Below, in pieces: positions 1-9,479 of a DNA stretch of 64,000 bases (position 1 is its first letter; each line of letters starts with the position of its first letter). Made by a program: the position numbers and the translations under genes. A model generated the notes under the pieces. The model saw only the letters and a program-made list of their open reading frames with translations, ran no database searches and had not been told where the DNA came from. The DNA comes from Streptomyces lavendulae subsp. lavendulae (lineage in GTDB: Bacteria; Actinomycetota; Actinomycetes; Streptomycetales; Streptomycetaceae): NCBI RefSeq assembly GCF_002803845.1, contig NZ_CP024985.1, forward strand, positions 8,257,501-8,321,500. Reading direction: 5' to 3'.

Positions 1-1
1 C

Positions 2-640
2 CACCCAGTGGGCAGGGAATCCGCTCCGGTCCGTACGGCGCAGCGGCCTGCTGTTCTTGTACGCGATGAGGTCCGTCTCCGGCAGGGCCTCCGGTCCGTC
101 CGTGATCAGGGTGCCCGTGATGCGGCCCACGTGCCCGGACCCCAGGGACCAGCCGCCCTCGTCGGCGAGGTCGCGCACCTCGGCGTGCAGGAGCCTGCCG
201 GTGATGCCGCCGCAGCGCTGGAACACCTCCTGCGCGTGGCCGAGCAGACCGGCGAGATCCTCGACGAGCTGGTGGCGGCGCAGATCGTCACCGACGACGA
301 CAGTGCGCGCGAAACCCGTCTCGTGGCGGGCCAGCAGCGGGCTCAGGTCCACCACCACGACATCGTCCCCGGCGATGAGCCGGTCCGAAGCCGTGCGCGA
401 GGCGTCGGTCAGGAGGGTGCGGGGCCCGGAGCGGACGAGCCGGCCCGGACCGGCCAGCGCGGGGCCGGCCACCGACCGCGCGGTCTCCCGGATGGAGCGG
501 TCCACCTCGCTCTCGTACCGGCCCGCGGCGATCACACCGTCGGCCGAGACCCGGGCGAACACGGCCTGCGCCATCCGCTGGGCCTCCACCAGCCGCAGGA
601 CCCGCAGCTGCTCGTCCATCCGGTCGCGTACCGTCTCCAC
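2..640 (-). CDS. M24-family metallopeptidase (partial, runs off the left edge)
   Basis: Creatinase/aminopeptidase-P fold peptidase; the family removes N-terminal residues before proline or hydrolyses related amides using two metals. The frame opens with GTG at 640, preceded by AGGAG seven bases upstream, and stays open to the window edge (213 codons visible). The segment VVDLSPLLARHETGFARTVV followed by HAEVRDL and SLGSGHVGR matches the metal-binding core of M24 proteins. Odd point: the usual second metal Asp in the (A/S)DFxRT segment reads TGFART, so Gly replaces Asp, and activity is doubtful unless another residue compensates. Family assignment is fairly secure; substrate is unknown. It is not obviously part of the neighbouring biosynthetic cluster. 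Confidence 0.6.
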   Translation of the reverse strand, partial: METVRDRMDEQLRVLRLVEAQRMAQAVFARVSADGVIAAGRYESEVDRSIRETARSVAGPALAGPGRLVRSGPRTLLTDASRTASDRLIAGDDVVVVDLSPLLARHETGFARTVVVGDDLRRHQLVEDLAGLLGHAQEVFQRCGGITGRLLHAEVRDLADEGGWSLGSGHVGRITGTLITDGPEALPETDLIAYKNSRPLRRTDRSGFPAHWV

Positions 641-1125
641 GCACTGTCTCCTTCGTGCTCCACCGCCGTGCCCGCCTGATCCGCCGACGGGCTTGCGCTG
701 TCGTGTCGACAGGGCTGGGAAGGCGGTGGCCGTGCCGGCCTCTCATCGAGGCGGGACCGAACGTAACACCGCCGAGGTGGCCCCGGTCAGCGGTCGATCC
801 CCCAGACCTGACAGGCCCAACGAAGCCCAGGCTCTGGTCGAATCACCAGGACGGCCACGCGCCGATCACCGCTCGGCAGCGAGCGCGATGCGCGAAGGCG
901 CGCCGACAGCGGCCACGGCGATGAGGGTCTGGTCGCGGCGGCCGTGGATCGCACAATGACGCGAGGCACCGGCAGTGCCCCCAGGCCACAACGGACTCGC
1001 TCGTCAGCGATTCGGATGTTCCTCAAGCCTCGGCCCGATTCCTGATCCGAACGCCTGCGCGCTTCCTTCCGCGCTTGAGAGGATCCGCCTGGGGAAGCCG
1101 TCTCGATTCGCACTTGGAGGGACAC
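641..1125. other. Intergenic region, no gene seen
   Basis: About 485 bases between the divergent M24 peptidase and lipoprotein genes. Open frames here are short and have no recognisable protein pattern. It should hold the promoters of both flanking genes; I could not identify a clear -35/-10 pair. Confidence 0.4.
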
Positions 1126-1812
1126 ATGCACCGCGCGCGTGCGCTGTCCGTACTGCCCGCCACCCTCGTGGCCGCGCTGCTGGCCGTCTCGGGATGTTCA
1201 GGAGGTGGCAAGCCTGCCGCCCAGGTCCCGGCTCCCACGCCTTCCGGTCTCGTGCACTACGCGCCCGCCACCGGCTCCGCCGCCCCGGCCGCGAGCGCGC
1301 TGCCCACCGCGCCCAAGGAGTGCGTGCGGACCGCCGGAATGAGCGTCGAGCAGCTGACCGGCTACCTGAAGGAACTGCGCAGCTCCAGCGGGGACTACCA
1401 GACCAAAGGCCTGACCCTGGACTCCTCCGGCCTGAACTTCACCCCGGAGGACATCAAGCGCCCGTGCGAAGCGGTCTCGGTCAAGCTCGCCCACTACTGG
1501 GTCGACCTGAAGAAGACGCACGAGGCCAACGTCGTCAGCGGGGCCCGCTACGAATACGCGTACACCCTGATCGGCACCGCCTCCCACGCGGCCGGCCCGC
1601 AGGACGGCCGGGTACCCGACACCGCGCCGCCGGGGCCGTCAGCCTGTCGCGGCACGGTCTCGGTGGCCTACCTCGGCGAGGACATCCCGCTGCGGTCCCT
1701 GCCGTACGACCTGAAACTGGTCGACACCACTGCCCCCGTCCCGGTCAAGGTGGACGGCGACGGGGTGCTGTCCGCGATCTACGTGTCCCCTCCCCACCCG
1801 GATTCGTGCTGA
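1126..1812 (+). CDS. Secreted lipoprotein of unknown function
   Basis: A 228-residue exported lipoprotein. ATG at 1126 follows GGAGG with a 5-base spacer, which decides the start against longer in-frame options. The N-terminus has a short basic stretch (HRAR), a hydrophobic core and a lipobox LAVSGC, so Cys about 24 would be lipidated and the protein anchored to the outer face of the membrane. A low-complexity Ala/Pro linker follows, then a globular domain of roughly 170 residues with four further Cys residues that could form disulfides (ECVRTAG, RPCEAV, SACRGT and the C-terminal DSC). I do not recognise the domain. It stands alone in + orientation. Confidence 0.75.
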   Translation: MHRARALSVLPATLVAALLAVSGCSGGGKPAAQVPAPTPSGLVHYAPATGSAAPAASALPTAPKECVRTAGMSVEQLTGYLKELRSSSGDYQTKGLTLDSSGLNFTPEDIKRPCEAVSVKLAHYWVDLKKTHEANVVSGARYEYAYTLIGTASHAAGPQDGRVPDTAPPGPSACRGTVSVAYLGEDIPLRSLPYDLKLVDTTAPVPVKVDGDGVLSAIYVSPPHPDSC

Positions 1813-2055
1813 CACCGACAGGCGCCGGCCACGAGATTGCCCGGCCCTGGCCGGGCCGGACGCCAGACGTCGGATGACGCCTCGCGTATGTGGCGGTAGG
1901 CCGGGCCGATCCCGATGCGGAAGCCTGCTGCGAGGCGCGCGCGTAGGTGTCGCCGCAGCACAGATGAGCCAGGACGAGCAGGGCCATGCCGGCCGCAGGT
2001 CAGAGCAATGCTCAGGACTTGTGGACCTCCTTGTAGCTGATGCGGGGGGACCCTT

Positions 2056-2800
2056 TCACAGGGGTGCTGTGAACGCGTCGACACCTGTGAGCTGGGCCGA
2101 GAGTTTCCACAGCCGCGCCGCCTGCCCGGGGCCCGTCGCGTAGGCGCGTACGCCCCCGGCGAGCTGGCCCTCGGCTGCGGGTTCGGCGATGTCGCAGTCC
2201 TCGCAGTAGACACCCCTCATGCCGGCCAGCTGCGGGGAGGTCGCCACCCATACCTGTGTCGCCGCACCCTGGCTCGGGGTCTTGAACCCGGCGTTCGTCG
2301 GGTTGCCGTCCTCGTCGATCCAGCCGGCGGCGAGCATCTCCTCCCCGGCCACGTGGCGCCCCAGCTGGGTGGCAATGGCGCCGGGGTGCACCGCGAACGC
2401 TCGTCCACCGGTGTCCCGGCCCAGCGCATCGAGCTGTACGGCGAACCGTGCGTTGGCGGTCTTCGCCTGCCCGTACGCCTGCCACTTGTCGTAGCCGTGT
2501 TCGAACTGCATGTCGTCCCAGTGGATGGCCGAGAACTGGTGGCCGTTGGAGGACACCGTGACGACCCGCCCCCCGCCCCGCGCGATCGCCGGCCAGAGCC
2601 GGTTGACGAGTGCGTAGTGGCCATGGTCCCGGCATTGTTGATCAACAGGTCGATGGCGCGGCCGGAGGCGATGAAGCGTCCGGCGAAGCTGCCGGCACTG
2701 TCGAGGTCGGAGAGGTCCAGTTCGTCGACCTCCACGTTGTCGATGCCGACGACCGCCTCCTGGCCGACCGCCTGCCGGGTGCACTCCGGCGAGCGGGTCC
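2056..2800 (-). pseudogene. Short-chain dehydrogenase remnant (5' truncated, internal deletion)
   Basis: Remains of an SDR oxidoreductase of the retinol-dehydrogenase-like type. One frame (about 2790-2630) carries VEVDELDLSDL and DLLINNAG, the cofactor and NNAG motifs. The adjacent frame (about 2628-2056) carries HYALVNRLWPAI, VTVSSNGH, the YGQAKTAN (YxxxK) catalytic motif and an intact C-terminus. The N-terminal TGxxxGIG nucleotide-binding motif is absent. Near 2628 the segment expected between NNAG and HYALVN (roughly 20-25 residues) is missing and the frame shifts, so this is a genuine deletion rather than a single miscalled base. Nonfunctional. Confidence 0.75.
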
Positions 2801-3014
2801 CCGTTCGCCGAACAGCGCAGCCGGGTCCAGCGTGTGCGAGGTCCGGATACGAGCTTGTGCGTCGTTGCCGGCCGGGGTGTGTTCTCGGGTCGGTGCCCGG
2901 GTGTCGAGGGCGTGGAGGTGAATCGGCTGGTGCACTTGGGTGCTGGTGACTTCGCAGGATGGCGGTGTGGGGTACAGGTGTCCTGTGACGACCGCATCAA
3001 GAAGAGGTCTTGCC

Positions 3015-3869
3015 ATGGGATCCGTCCGTACGACCGCGCTGACGGCGGTGCTGTTCGCCGTTGCCCTGCCCGTTGCCGTGCCGTCCGCATGGGCGGACGG
3101 CGGCCCTTCGCCCGCGGGGCCGGGGGCCGCCGTTCGTACCGTCACCCAGCAGGTGGGGCATCCTGCGATCATGTCTCCCGGCAGGCTGTACACGGTGGCG
3201 GCGTACTGCCCGCAGGGTACGAAGCCCACCGGGGGAGGTGCGACGGTGGAAGACGACCCGGTGAGCGCGGTCTTCATCAAGGACTCCTACCCCGATGCGG
3301 TGGGCAATCGGTGGCTGGTGCGGGCCTTCAACGACTCGGGGAAGGTGCAGACCCTGCATCCGCGGGTGGTCTGTTCGACGGACCCGACCATCGGCTACGA
3401 GGTCGGACCGGACAAGCCCCTTCAGCCGGGGGAGGCGGCCAATCCCGGCCGGGCGAACTGCGGCTTCGGCCGTACCCGGTTCGTGGTGGGCGGCGGAATC
3501 CAGGCCGGGGACCGCACGTACGCCAGCGAGACGAGCGTCGGCAACGGGGAGTGGGTGGCGCAGGCGAAGTACACGGACTTCGACCCGGACGCGCCCCTGT
3601 CGTTCGTGCGGGCGACCGCTGTCTGCTCCGCCACCGAGGCCACCTTCAAGTTCAGCAGCACCGTCAGGCTCGCGGTGGGGGCGGTCGCCACCGTGCACGC
3701 GGAATGCCCCGCCGGGCTGGTGCCGATCGGCGGCGGCGGGGACGCGAGCCCCGACGTCCTGCTCAACTCCTCGGCCCCGACGGCGACGGGCTGGACCGTC
3801 CGGGCCACGAACAAGGGCTTCAGCGACCGCGACGGCGTCTTCGCCACGGTCGCCTGCGCGGCGCCCTGA
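3015..3869 (+). CDS. Secreted protein with three tandem Cys/GGG/W repeats
   Basis: A 284-residue exported protein. The chosen ATG at 3015 gives MGSVRTTALTAVLFAVALPV... ending AWA before the mature part; a GTG at 2985 would add ten residues with an RR pair and could equally be the start. After the signal peptide the protein is three repeats of about 60-70 residues. Each has a Cys near the start (AYCPQG, ANCGFG, AECPAG), a GGG turn, a central Trp preceding V-x-A (NRWLVRAF, GEWVAQAK, TGWTVRAT) and an end reading AxxVCS or VACAAP. One disulfide per repeat is likely. Function unknown; a beta-rich adhesive or binding module is a guess. Confidence 0.75.
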   Translation: MGSVRTTALTAVLFAVALPVAVPSAWADGGPSPAGPGAAVRTVTQQVGHPAIMSPGRLYTVAAYCPQGTKPTGGGATVEDDPVSAVFIKDSYPDAVGNRWLVRAFNDSGKVQTLHPRVVCSTDPTIGYEVGPDKPLQPGEAANPGRANCGFGRTRFVVGGGIQAGDRTYASETSVGNGEWVAQAKYTDFDPDAPLSFVRATAVCSATEATFKFSSTVRLAVGAVATVHAECPAGLVPIGGGGDASPDVLLNSSAPTATGWTVRATNKGFSDRDGVFATVACAAP

Positions 3870-3947
3870 TCCAGTACCGGACGGGCAGGGTCGGCGCCGG
3901 CTCCGCTGCGACGGCGTCGCCATCGAAGTGGCGCACCCCCTGGGAGA

Positions 3948-4300
3948 TCAGTGCCCCTGCCCGTTGCCGGGGGTGTCGCACAGCGCGCGGTCGACGAGGT
4001 CGCTCGCGGCCCTCTGCTGCCGGATGGTTTCATCGGGGGCATTGAAGCTGGTGGACATGGAGACGGTGACGGTGCGGCCGCCGTCGTCGGTGGCGCCGTT
4101 CAGGGTGACGTAGCCGGCTTCGCCTCCTTCGTGACTCCAGTAGCTGCCACCACAGGTGTGATGCATGCCGAGCGGTTTCAGGATCCGGCCCGCGACCTCC
4201 TGCCATCGGCGGCCGGTGGCCTTGTCGACGATCATGCCGAGGACGACGTAGCCGGTGTTGGAGTAGTTCCAGTCGGTGCCGGGCTGGCGGAGCGCCACCG
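3948..4300 (-). pseudogene. Serine hydrolase (beta-lactamase / D-Ala-D-Ala carboxypeptidase fold) fragment
   Basis: Only the second half of a class C beta-lactamase-like serine hydrolase remains. LRQPGTDWNYSNTGYVVLGM contains the YSN motif (the YxN motif of this family), followed by KPLGMHHT and then directly by the C-terminal part with SYWSHEGGEAGY and NAPDE. The N-terminal region with the nucleophile SxxK and about 150 residues between GMHHT and SYWSH are missing. Upstream it abuts the oppositely oriented kinase remnant with no space for the lost part. A deletion-derived pseudogene. Confidence 0.7.
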
Positions 4301-4329
4301 CCGACGCACCGGGACGCTGCCGGGCCGAC

Positions 4330-5055
4330 CGGTGGAGCCGTGCCCGCGCGCCCCGCGCCGCGACCTCGCGTGGTTCGTGACCCAGGTGGCCACCGGCCTG
4401 ACCGCGGGCATGCTCGCCCTGCTGTGCCTGGGCAACCTGCTCCTCGTCCTTTGCATCACCGTAGGGTGGTGGGCCTTCCCCGCGTCGGATACGCCACGCA
4501 TGCCACTGCTCGGTGTCCGCATCGACAGCCGGGCCTCCGCACGGACGATCGGTCCGGCGCAATTCCTGCTGCTGGCGGCGCCGGCGACCGTCGGCCTGCC
4601 ACCGCTCGCCCGGGTACACGCGCGGTGCTGTATGGCAGTGCTGGCACCGACATCCGCGGAACAACTGGCCGCACGCGTCACAGAACTCACCCGGACACGC
4701 ACAGACGTCCTGCAGGCGCACGGTGCGGAACTCCGCAGGATCGAACGCGATCTGCCCGACGGCAGCCAGGCCCGGCTGGTGGCCATCGCCATACGGCTCG
4801 CCGTGGCCGTGGAGACCCTTCCTCAGGACCCCGACGCGGCCGCGGCGCTCGTACGGCAGGCTCAAGCCGAGACCGAGGAACGACACGATGCTGTTCGCAG
4901 AGATCACCGACGACGGGAGGGGCGGGGCGGACGTTTCCCAGGTCAGCGGCCTGGACGGAATCCGCCACCGCGCCGCAGCCCTGGACGGCACCACGGAGAT
5001 CAGCAGCGCGCCCGGCGGGCCGACCGTCATCACCGTGGAGCTGCCGTGCGCATAG
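4330..5055 (+). pseudogene. Sensor histidine kinase remnant (phospho-acceptor His lost)
   Basis: Fragment of a NarX/DesK-type sensor kinase. It begins without a clear start codon in RRDLAWFVTQVATGLTAG, continues through two hydrophobic segments, then APTSAEQLAARVTELTRTR and the dimerisation helix LRRIERDLPDGSQARLV. In active kinases the latter reads ERDLHDG, so the phosphorylated His is Pro here. After about 4890 the frame changes and jumps straight to the end of the ATPase domain (EITDDGRGGADVS, SGLDGIR, VITVELPCA), losing the N-box and most of the ATP lid. Stop at 5055 overlaps the regulator start. A dead partner of the following response regulator. Confidence 0.75.
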
Positions 5056-5710
5056 TCATCGCCGAGGACAGCGTCCTGCTGTCCTCCGGACTTGAACTCC
5101 TGCTGCGCTCCCAGGGGTTCGAAGTCGCCGCGATCACGGATGACGCCCCCCGGGTTCCTGGCCGCCGTCGAGACCCACCGCCCGGACGTCACGATCGTCG
5201 ACGTCCGGCTGCCCCCGGCCTTTCGCGACGAGGGTATCCGTGCCGCCCTCCGGGCCCGCCGCGACCGCCCCGGGCTACCCGTCCTGGTCCTGTCCCGGTA
5301 CGTCGAGCAGGAATACGCCGGCCGCCTCCTCTCCGACACCCGCGGAGGCATCGGATATCTGCTCAAGGACCGGGTGAGCCGTGTCGCGGAGTTCATCGAC
5401 GCACTGCGCCGCGTGGCCGCCGGCGGCACCGCCATGGACCCCGAGGTCATCGCCCAGCTCCTCGCCGTCCGCGGCGATCCCGTCGGCACCCCTCACACCC
5501 CGCGAACGGGAGGTCCCGGCCCTGATGGCCGAAGGGCACGACAACGCCACCCTCGCCCAGCGGCTTTTCATCACCGACAACGCCGTCCACAAACACATCG
5601 GCAGCATCTTCCTCAAACTCGGCCTGTCGGTCGGCGACAGCGGCCACCGCCGGGTCCTGGCCGTCCTGGCCCACCTCCGCAGTAATGGCGGCCCCGGAGG
5701 AATTGCATGA
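5046..5710 (+). pseudogene. NarL/FixJ response regulator with two frameshifts
   Basis: Receiver plus LuxR-type HTH regulator, once the partner of the upstream kinase. GTG at 5046 overlaps the kinase end. The receiver starts VRIVIAEDSVLLSSGLELLL and holds the phosphorylated Asp in VTIVDVRLPP and the Lys in YLLKDRV. An extra C in a C-run near 5147 and another near 5492 break the frame; repaired, the product continues LTPREREVPALMAEG and VHKHIGSIFLKLGL (HTH) to a stop at 5710. Both lesions are single-base insertions in C-runs and could be sequencing errors, but the damaged kinase beside it argues for true decay. Confidence 0.7.
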
Positions 5711-5734
5711 CGCTCACAGTCGGCGGGAGTCGTG

Positions 5735-7639
5735 TCAGTGCGTGCTCCGGTTCCTCGTGCCCGCCGGGGTCCAGGAGCGCCAGAGGGACGCGTAGGCGCC
5801 GTCGGCGGCCAGGAGGGCTTCGTGGCTGCCGAGTTCGACGATCCGGCCGCCGTCCATCACCGCGATGCGGTCCGCGTCGCGTACGGAGTCGAGGCGGTGC
5901 ACGATCGATATGACCGTGCGGCCCTCGATCAGCGCCGCGAGCGAGCGTTCGACCCGGCGTGAGGCGGTGGAGTCCAGCAGGGCGGTCGCCTCGTCGAGGA
6001 CGAGGGCGAACGGGTTCGACAGCAGCAGCCGGGCGAGGGCGAGCTGCTGGGCGTGCGAGGGGGAGACCGGAGCGGCGCCCGGTCCGATCTCGCTGTCCAG
6101 CCCGTTGGGCAGGGAGCGCGCCCAGTCCGCCAGGAGGACGCTTTCCAGCGCTCGCCACAGGGGCGCGTCCGTGGCGGTGAGGCAGGCATCGGCGCTCTGC
6201 TGCGTGCCCTGGGCCAGCAGCAGGTTGTCCCGTACCGTGCCGGTGAACACGTGCTGCTCCTGCGTGACGAGGACGATCTCCCGCCGCAGTTGTTCCACGG
6301 GCAGGGTGGTGACGTCGGCCCCGCCGATCCGCACGGTGCCCCGGGTGGCGTGGTGGACGCCCGCGAGCAGCTTGCCGAGGGTGGACTTGCCCGCGCCGGA
6401 GGCACCCACGACCACCAGCCGTTCACCGGCCCTGATGTCGAGGTCGATGCCGGTCAAGGCGTCGCGGCCCGGCCCGTAGCCGAAGCCCACCGCCTCCAGA
6501 CGGATGGAGTGGCCGTCGGTGGCGGCCGGCGGCCGCGGGGCTTCGCGGGGGAGCCGTTCGACGCCGAGGATCCGGCGCAGCGCCGCGTTCCCGATCTGGA
6601 GTTCGTCGGTCCAGGTCAGCAGGTCGTTCAGGGGCTCGCCGAGGGCCTGGACGTAGAGCACGACGGCGGTGAGCTCCGCGAGCCCCACCTCGCCCCGCTG
6701 GTAGGCGAGGCCGCCGATGAGGAGGGTGAGGGCCATCGGGACCATGGTCGCCAGGTCCAGGCTGGGGAACCAGATGGTCTGCAGCCAGGTGGTGCGCTGG
6801 CGGGTCCTGACCACCCGGTCCACGGCCGCGGCGTGGCGGCGGACCTGCCGGGGGCCGAGCCCGAGGGCCGACGCCGTGGCGGCTCCGCGCGCGGTCTCGT
6901 GCGTGACGGCCAGGACGTCGGCCTCCTGGGCGAGCAGGAGTTCGTAGGCGCGGGTGGCGCGCGGCCGGTACCACCACGTGGACAGGGCGGCGAAGGGTAC
7001 GCCGGCGAGGAGGCCGAGGGCGAGCAGCGGCGAGGTGAGCAGGATGGCCGCGAAGGTGAACACCAGCGTGACGGCTGCCAGCGCGATACGGGGCACGGCC
7101 TGCCGGATGCCCTCGTTCAGCCGGTCGGCGTCGGTGGTGGCGCGGCTGAGGAGGTCTCCCGTGCCGACGGCCTCCACCTCGGACAGCGGCAGCCCGAGGA
7201 CCCGGCTGACGAACGTCTCGCGGGTGCGGGCGAGCACGCGTTCACCGAGCAGGGTGGCCTGGGTGCGGGCCGCGCGGGCGAGGAAGGCGTGGCCGGCGAG
7301 GATGGCGACGAACGCGAGGGCGAGGACGTCGACCCGGCCGGCGGTGGTGCCGCTCTTGACCGACTCGACCAGATGACCCAGCAGCCGGGGGCCGATCAGG
7401 CTCGCCACCAGGGCGGCGGCGAACAGAGCGAAGGTAAGGGCCAGCCGGCGGGACTCCGCCCGCAGGAAGGCCGCGCTCCACGCGCGGACCTCGGCCCGGT
7501 CCGCGAGCGGCAGCCGGCCGGGGCCGTCGGGGGTCGCGGTGGCTCCGGGGGCCTCGCAGGGTCCGGGGCGATCGGAGGGCTCGCCGGCCGGGCCGGTGGC
7601 CGTACCCGCCGCCGGGGCCCGGGTGGGGATGCCGTTCAT
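5735..7639 (-). CDS. ABC exporter half-transporter, catalytic Walker A/B subunit
   Basis: A 634-residue fused membrane-ATPase half transporter, the second gene of an exporter pair. ATG at 7639 overlaps the stop of the upstream ABC gene (ATGA), so the two are translationally coupled. An N-terminal Pro/Ala-rich tail of about 60 residues precedes a six-helix transmembrane domain. The ATPase domain has a full Walker A (VGASGAGKST), a Q-loop (VTQEQHVF), Walker B with the catalytic Glu (LVLDEAT) and the H-loop His (SIVHRL). Its signature motif is degenerate: SPSHAQQ replaces LSGGQ. With the partner it should form a heterodimeric exporter with one working and one degenerate ATP site. Probable exporter of the cluster product. 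Confidence 0.85.
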   Translation of the reverse strand: MNGIPTRAPAAGTATGPAGEPSDRPGPCEAPGATATPDGPGRLPLADRAEVRAWSAAFLRAESRRLALTFALFAAALVASLIGPRLLGHLVESVKSGTTAGRVDVLALAFVAILAGHAFLARAARTQATLLGERVLARTRETFVSRVLGLPLSEVEAVGTGDLLSRATTDADRLNEGIRQAVPRIALAAVTLVFTFAAILLTSPLLALGLLAGVPFAALSTWWYRPRATRAYELLLAQEADVLAVTHETARGAATASALGLGPRQVRRHAAAVDRVVRTRQRTTWLQTIWFPSLDLATMVPMALTLLIGGLAYQRGEVGLAELTAVVLYVQALGEPLNDLLTWTDELQIGNAALRRILGVERLPREAPRPPAATDGHSIRLEAVGFGYGPGRDALTGIDLDIRAGERLVVVGASGAGKSTLGKLLAGVHHATRGTVRIGGADVTTLPVEQLRREIVLVTQEQHVFTGTVRDNLLLAQGTQQSADACLTATDAPLWRALESVLLADWARSLPNGLDSEIGPGAAPVSPSHAQQLALARLLLSNPFALVLDEATALLDSTASRRVERSLAALIEGRTVISIVHRLDSVRDADRIAVMDGGRIVELGSHEALLAADGAYASLWRSWTPAGTRNRSTH

Positions 7640-9327
7640 CGGGACACTCCTGAGGAGCGGTCGGGGCCGTCGGACGGCGCCTGGGCTTCGAGTCGGACCA
7701 CGTGGTCGGCGGCGCCCCGCCACAGCGGGCTGTCGCTGAGGACCACCGTGGTCCGGCCGGCGCGCAGGGCGGCGACCCGGTCGACGATGCGGGCCTCGGT
7801 GTGGGCGTCCACGGAAGAGGTGGGGTCCTCCAGGATCAGGACGTCGGGGGCCGCGAGCAGGGCGCGGGCGAGGATGAGACGCTGGCGCTGACCGCCGGAC
7901 AGGGCGCGGCCGCCCTCGTCCAGCCGGGCGTCCAGGCCGCCGGGCAGGGCGTCGACGACGTCGGCGGCGTCGGCGGCGAACAGGGCCCGGGCCACGGCCT
8001 CCGCGGAGGGGGCGGATCCGGCGGCCAGTTCCTGGCGGACGGTGCCGCTGAAGAGGACGTCGCCGGGCCCGGAGTGGAGCAGCCTGGCGGAAAGCCCGTC
8101 GGGATCGGTCCGGTCCAGGGGCACGCCGCCGAGCCGGACGTCGGGGGAGCCGCCGCCGGCGCCGCCCCGGCTGAGGCGTTCGGCGAGGACGCCGGTGCGG
8201 TCGGCGGGAGCGGTGACCACGGTGAGGCGGCCCGCGGCGGCGGTGATGCCGAGACCGGAGTCGGCGAGGGGGAGGGGTCCGGTCGGCAGCGGTTCGGGGC
8301 GGGCGGGCCGGACCGTCCCGGGGGCCAGCCGGAGCAGGGTGCAGACCCGGCCGGCGGCCACCTTGGCGAGGCTGAGGGTCTCGGCGGCCTCGGTGGCCGT
8401 GCTCACGGGCAGGGTGAGGAAGGCGGAGGCACCGTAGAACGCGACGAGTTCGCCGGCGGTGATGGCACCGCTCAGCGCGAGGCGGGCGCCGAGCCAGACC
8501 ACGCCGACGGTGACCAGGCCGGGCAGGAAGACGCCGGCCGCCTGGATCCAGGCCTCCATCCGGCCGGCGGACTCGCCCGCCCGGCGCACCCGTTGGCTGG
8601 TGTGCCGGAAGCGCTCGGCGAAGCCGGCTTCGCCGCCGATGCCGCGCAGGATGCGCAGCCCGGCCACGATGTCACCGGCCTGGGAGGTGGCGATGCCCAT
8701 CTGTTCGCGCTGGGCCTCGTCGCGTGCCTGCAGGGGCCGCAGCAGGGGGCCGATGCCGAGGACGGCGGCGGGGACCCCGATGAGCACGGCCAGTCCGAGC
8801 AAGGGCGAGGTGGCGGTGAGGGCGACGGCCACCAGGACGGCGGCGACGGCCGCTCCGATGGTGCGGCCGAGGACCTCGAAGGCGTTCCCGATGCTCGCCA
8901 CGTCGGCCGCCGCCGAGGCCGCCACGTCCCCGGACCGGGCCTGGCCGCGCAGGCCGGCACCGAGCCGGACGACCTGCCGCATCAGTACCCGGTGGGTGAC
9001 CGACAGGGCGTGGGCCTCCGCGCCCACGGCCGCCTGGATGAGACCGGCGCCCGCGAGCGCCTGGAGGATGCCGAGTCCGAGGGCGAGGAGGGACCACAGG
9101 TAGAGCCCGGCCTGCCCGGAGCCCTGTCCGGCCTCGTCGATGGCCCGTCCGATGACCAGCGGGACCAGGGCGAGGGGCACCATCCACAGGGCGCCGAGGC
9201 CGGCGGCGAGGACCAGCGGCCAGGGGCGGATCCGCACCAGCCACCACAGGTAGGCCCAGGGGCCGCGGGCATCCGCCTCGGGCACGCGGGAGGGTGCCAC
9301 CGAGGCGTCGAAGAGGCGGTTGGTCAC
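7636..9327 (-). CDS. ABC exporter half-transporter, degenerate Walker subunit
   Basis: A 563-residue fused membrane-ATPase half transporter starting at GTG 9327. The transmembrane domain is followed by an ATPase domain whose Walker A has collapsed (VVTAPADRTG in place of GxxGxGKT) and whose Walker B reads LILEDPTS with Asp and Glu swapped. The signature LSGGQRQR is canonical. This is the exact complement of the downstream partner, which has intact Walker motifs and a bad signature, as expected for heterodimeric exporters of the TmrAB/BmrCD type. The last codons overlap the partner's start. Likely role: export of the antibiotic, contributing to self-resistance. Confidence 0.85.
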   Translation of the reverse strand: MTNRLFDASVAPSRVPEADARGPWAYLWWLVRIRPWPLVLAAGLGALWMVPLALVPLVIGRAIDEAGQGSGQAGLYLWSLLALGLGILQALAGAGLIQAAVGAEAHALSVTHRVLMRQVVRLGAGLRGQARSGDVAASAAADVASIGNAFEVLGRTIGAAVAAVLVAVALTATSPLLGLAVLIGVPAAVLGIGPLLRPLQARDEAQREQMGIATSQAGDIVAGLRILRGIGGEAGFAERFRHTSQRVRRAGESAGRMEAWIQAAGVFLPGLVTVGVVWLGARLALSGAITAGELVAFYGASAFLTLPVSTATEAAETLSLAKVAAGRVCTLLRLAPGTVRPARPEPLPTGPLPLADSGLGITAAAGRLTVVTAPADRTGVLAERLSRGGAGGGSPDVRLGGVPLDRTDPDGLSARLLHSGPGDVLFSGTVRQELAAGSAPSAEAVARALFAADAADVVDALPGGLDARLDEGGRALSGGQRQRLILARALLAAPDVLILEDPTSSVDAHTEARIVDRVAALRAGRTTVVLSDSPLWRGAADHVVRLEAQAPSDGPDRSSGVSR

Positions 9328-9479
9328 GGGTGCCGGGCCCCCTCGCCGGCCGTGGCGCCGAGGGCCGGGGGCCGGTCCGGACCGGAGGGGTCCGGGCCCG
9401 AGGGGACCGGGGTGGAGCAGGGGAGCGGCGGGCTGGGCAGGGTCATGGCAGGGCGTCTTCCGGTCCGTCCGTGCGGCGT

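Noticed and set aside
8..679. Plus-strand open frames at the left edge
   Set aside because: The minus strand gives the M24 peptidase pattern with a good ribosome site; the plus frames have no protein-like features.
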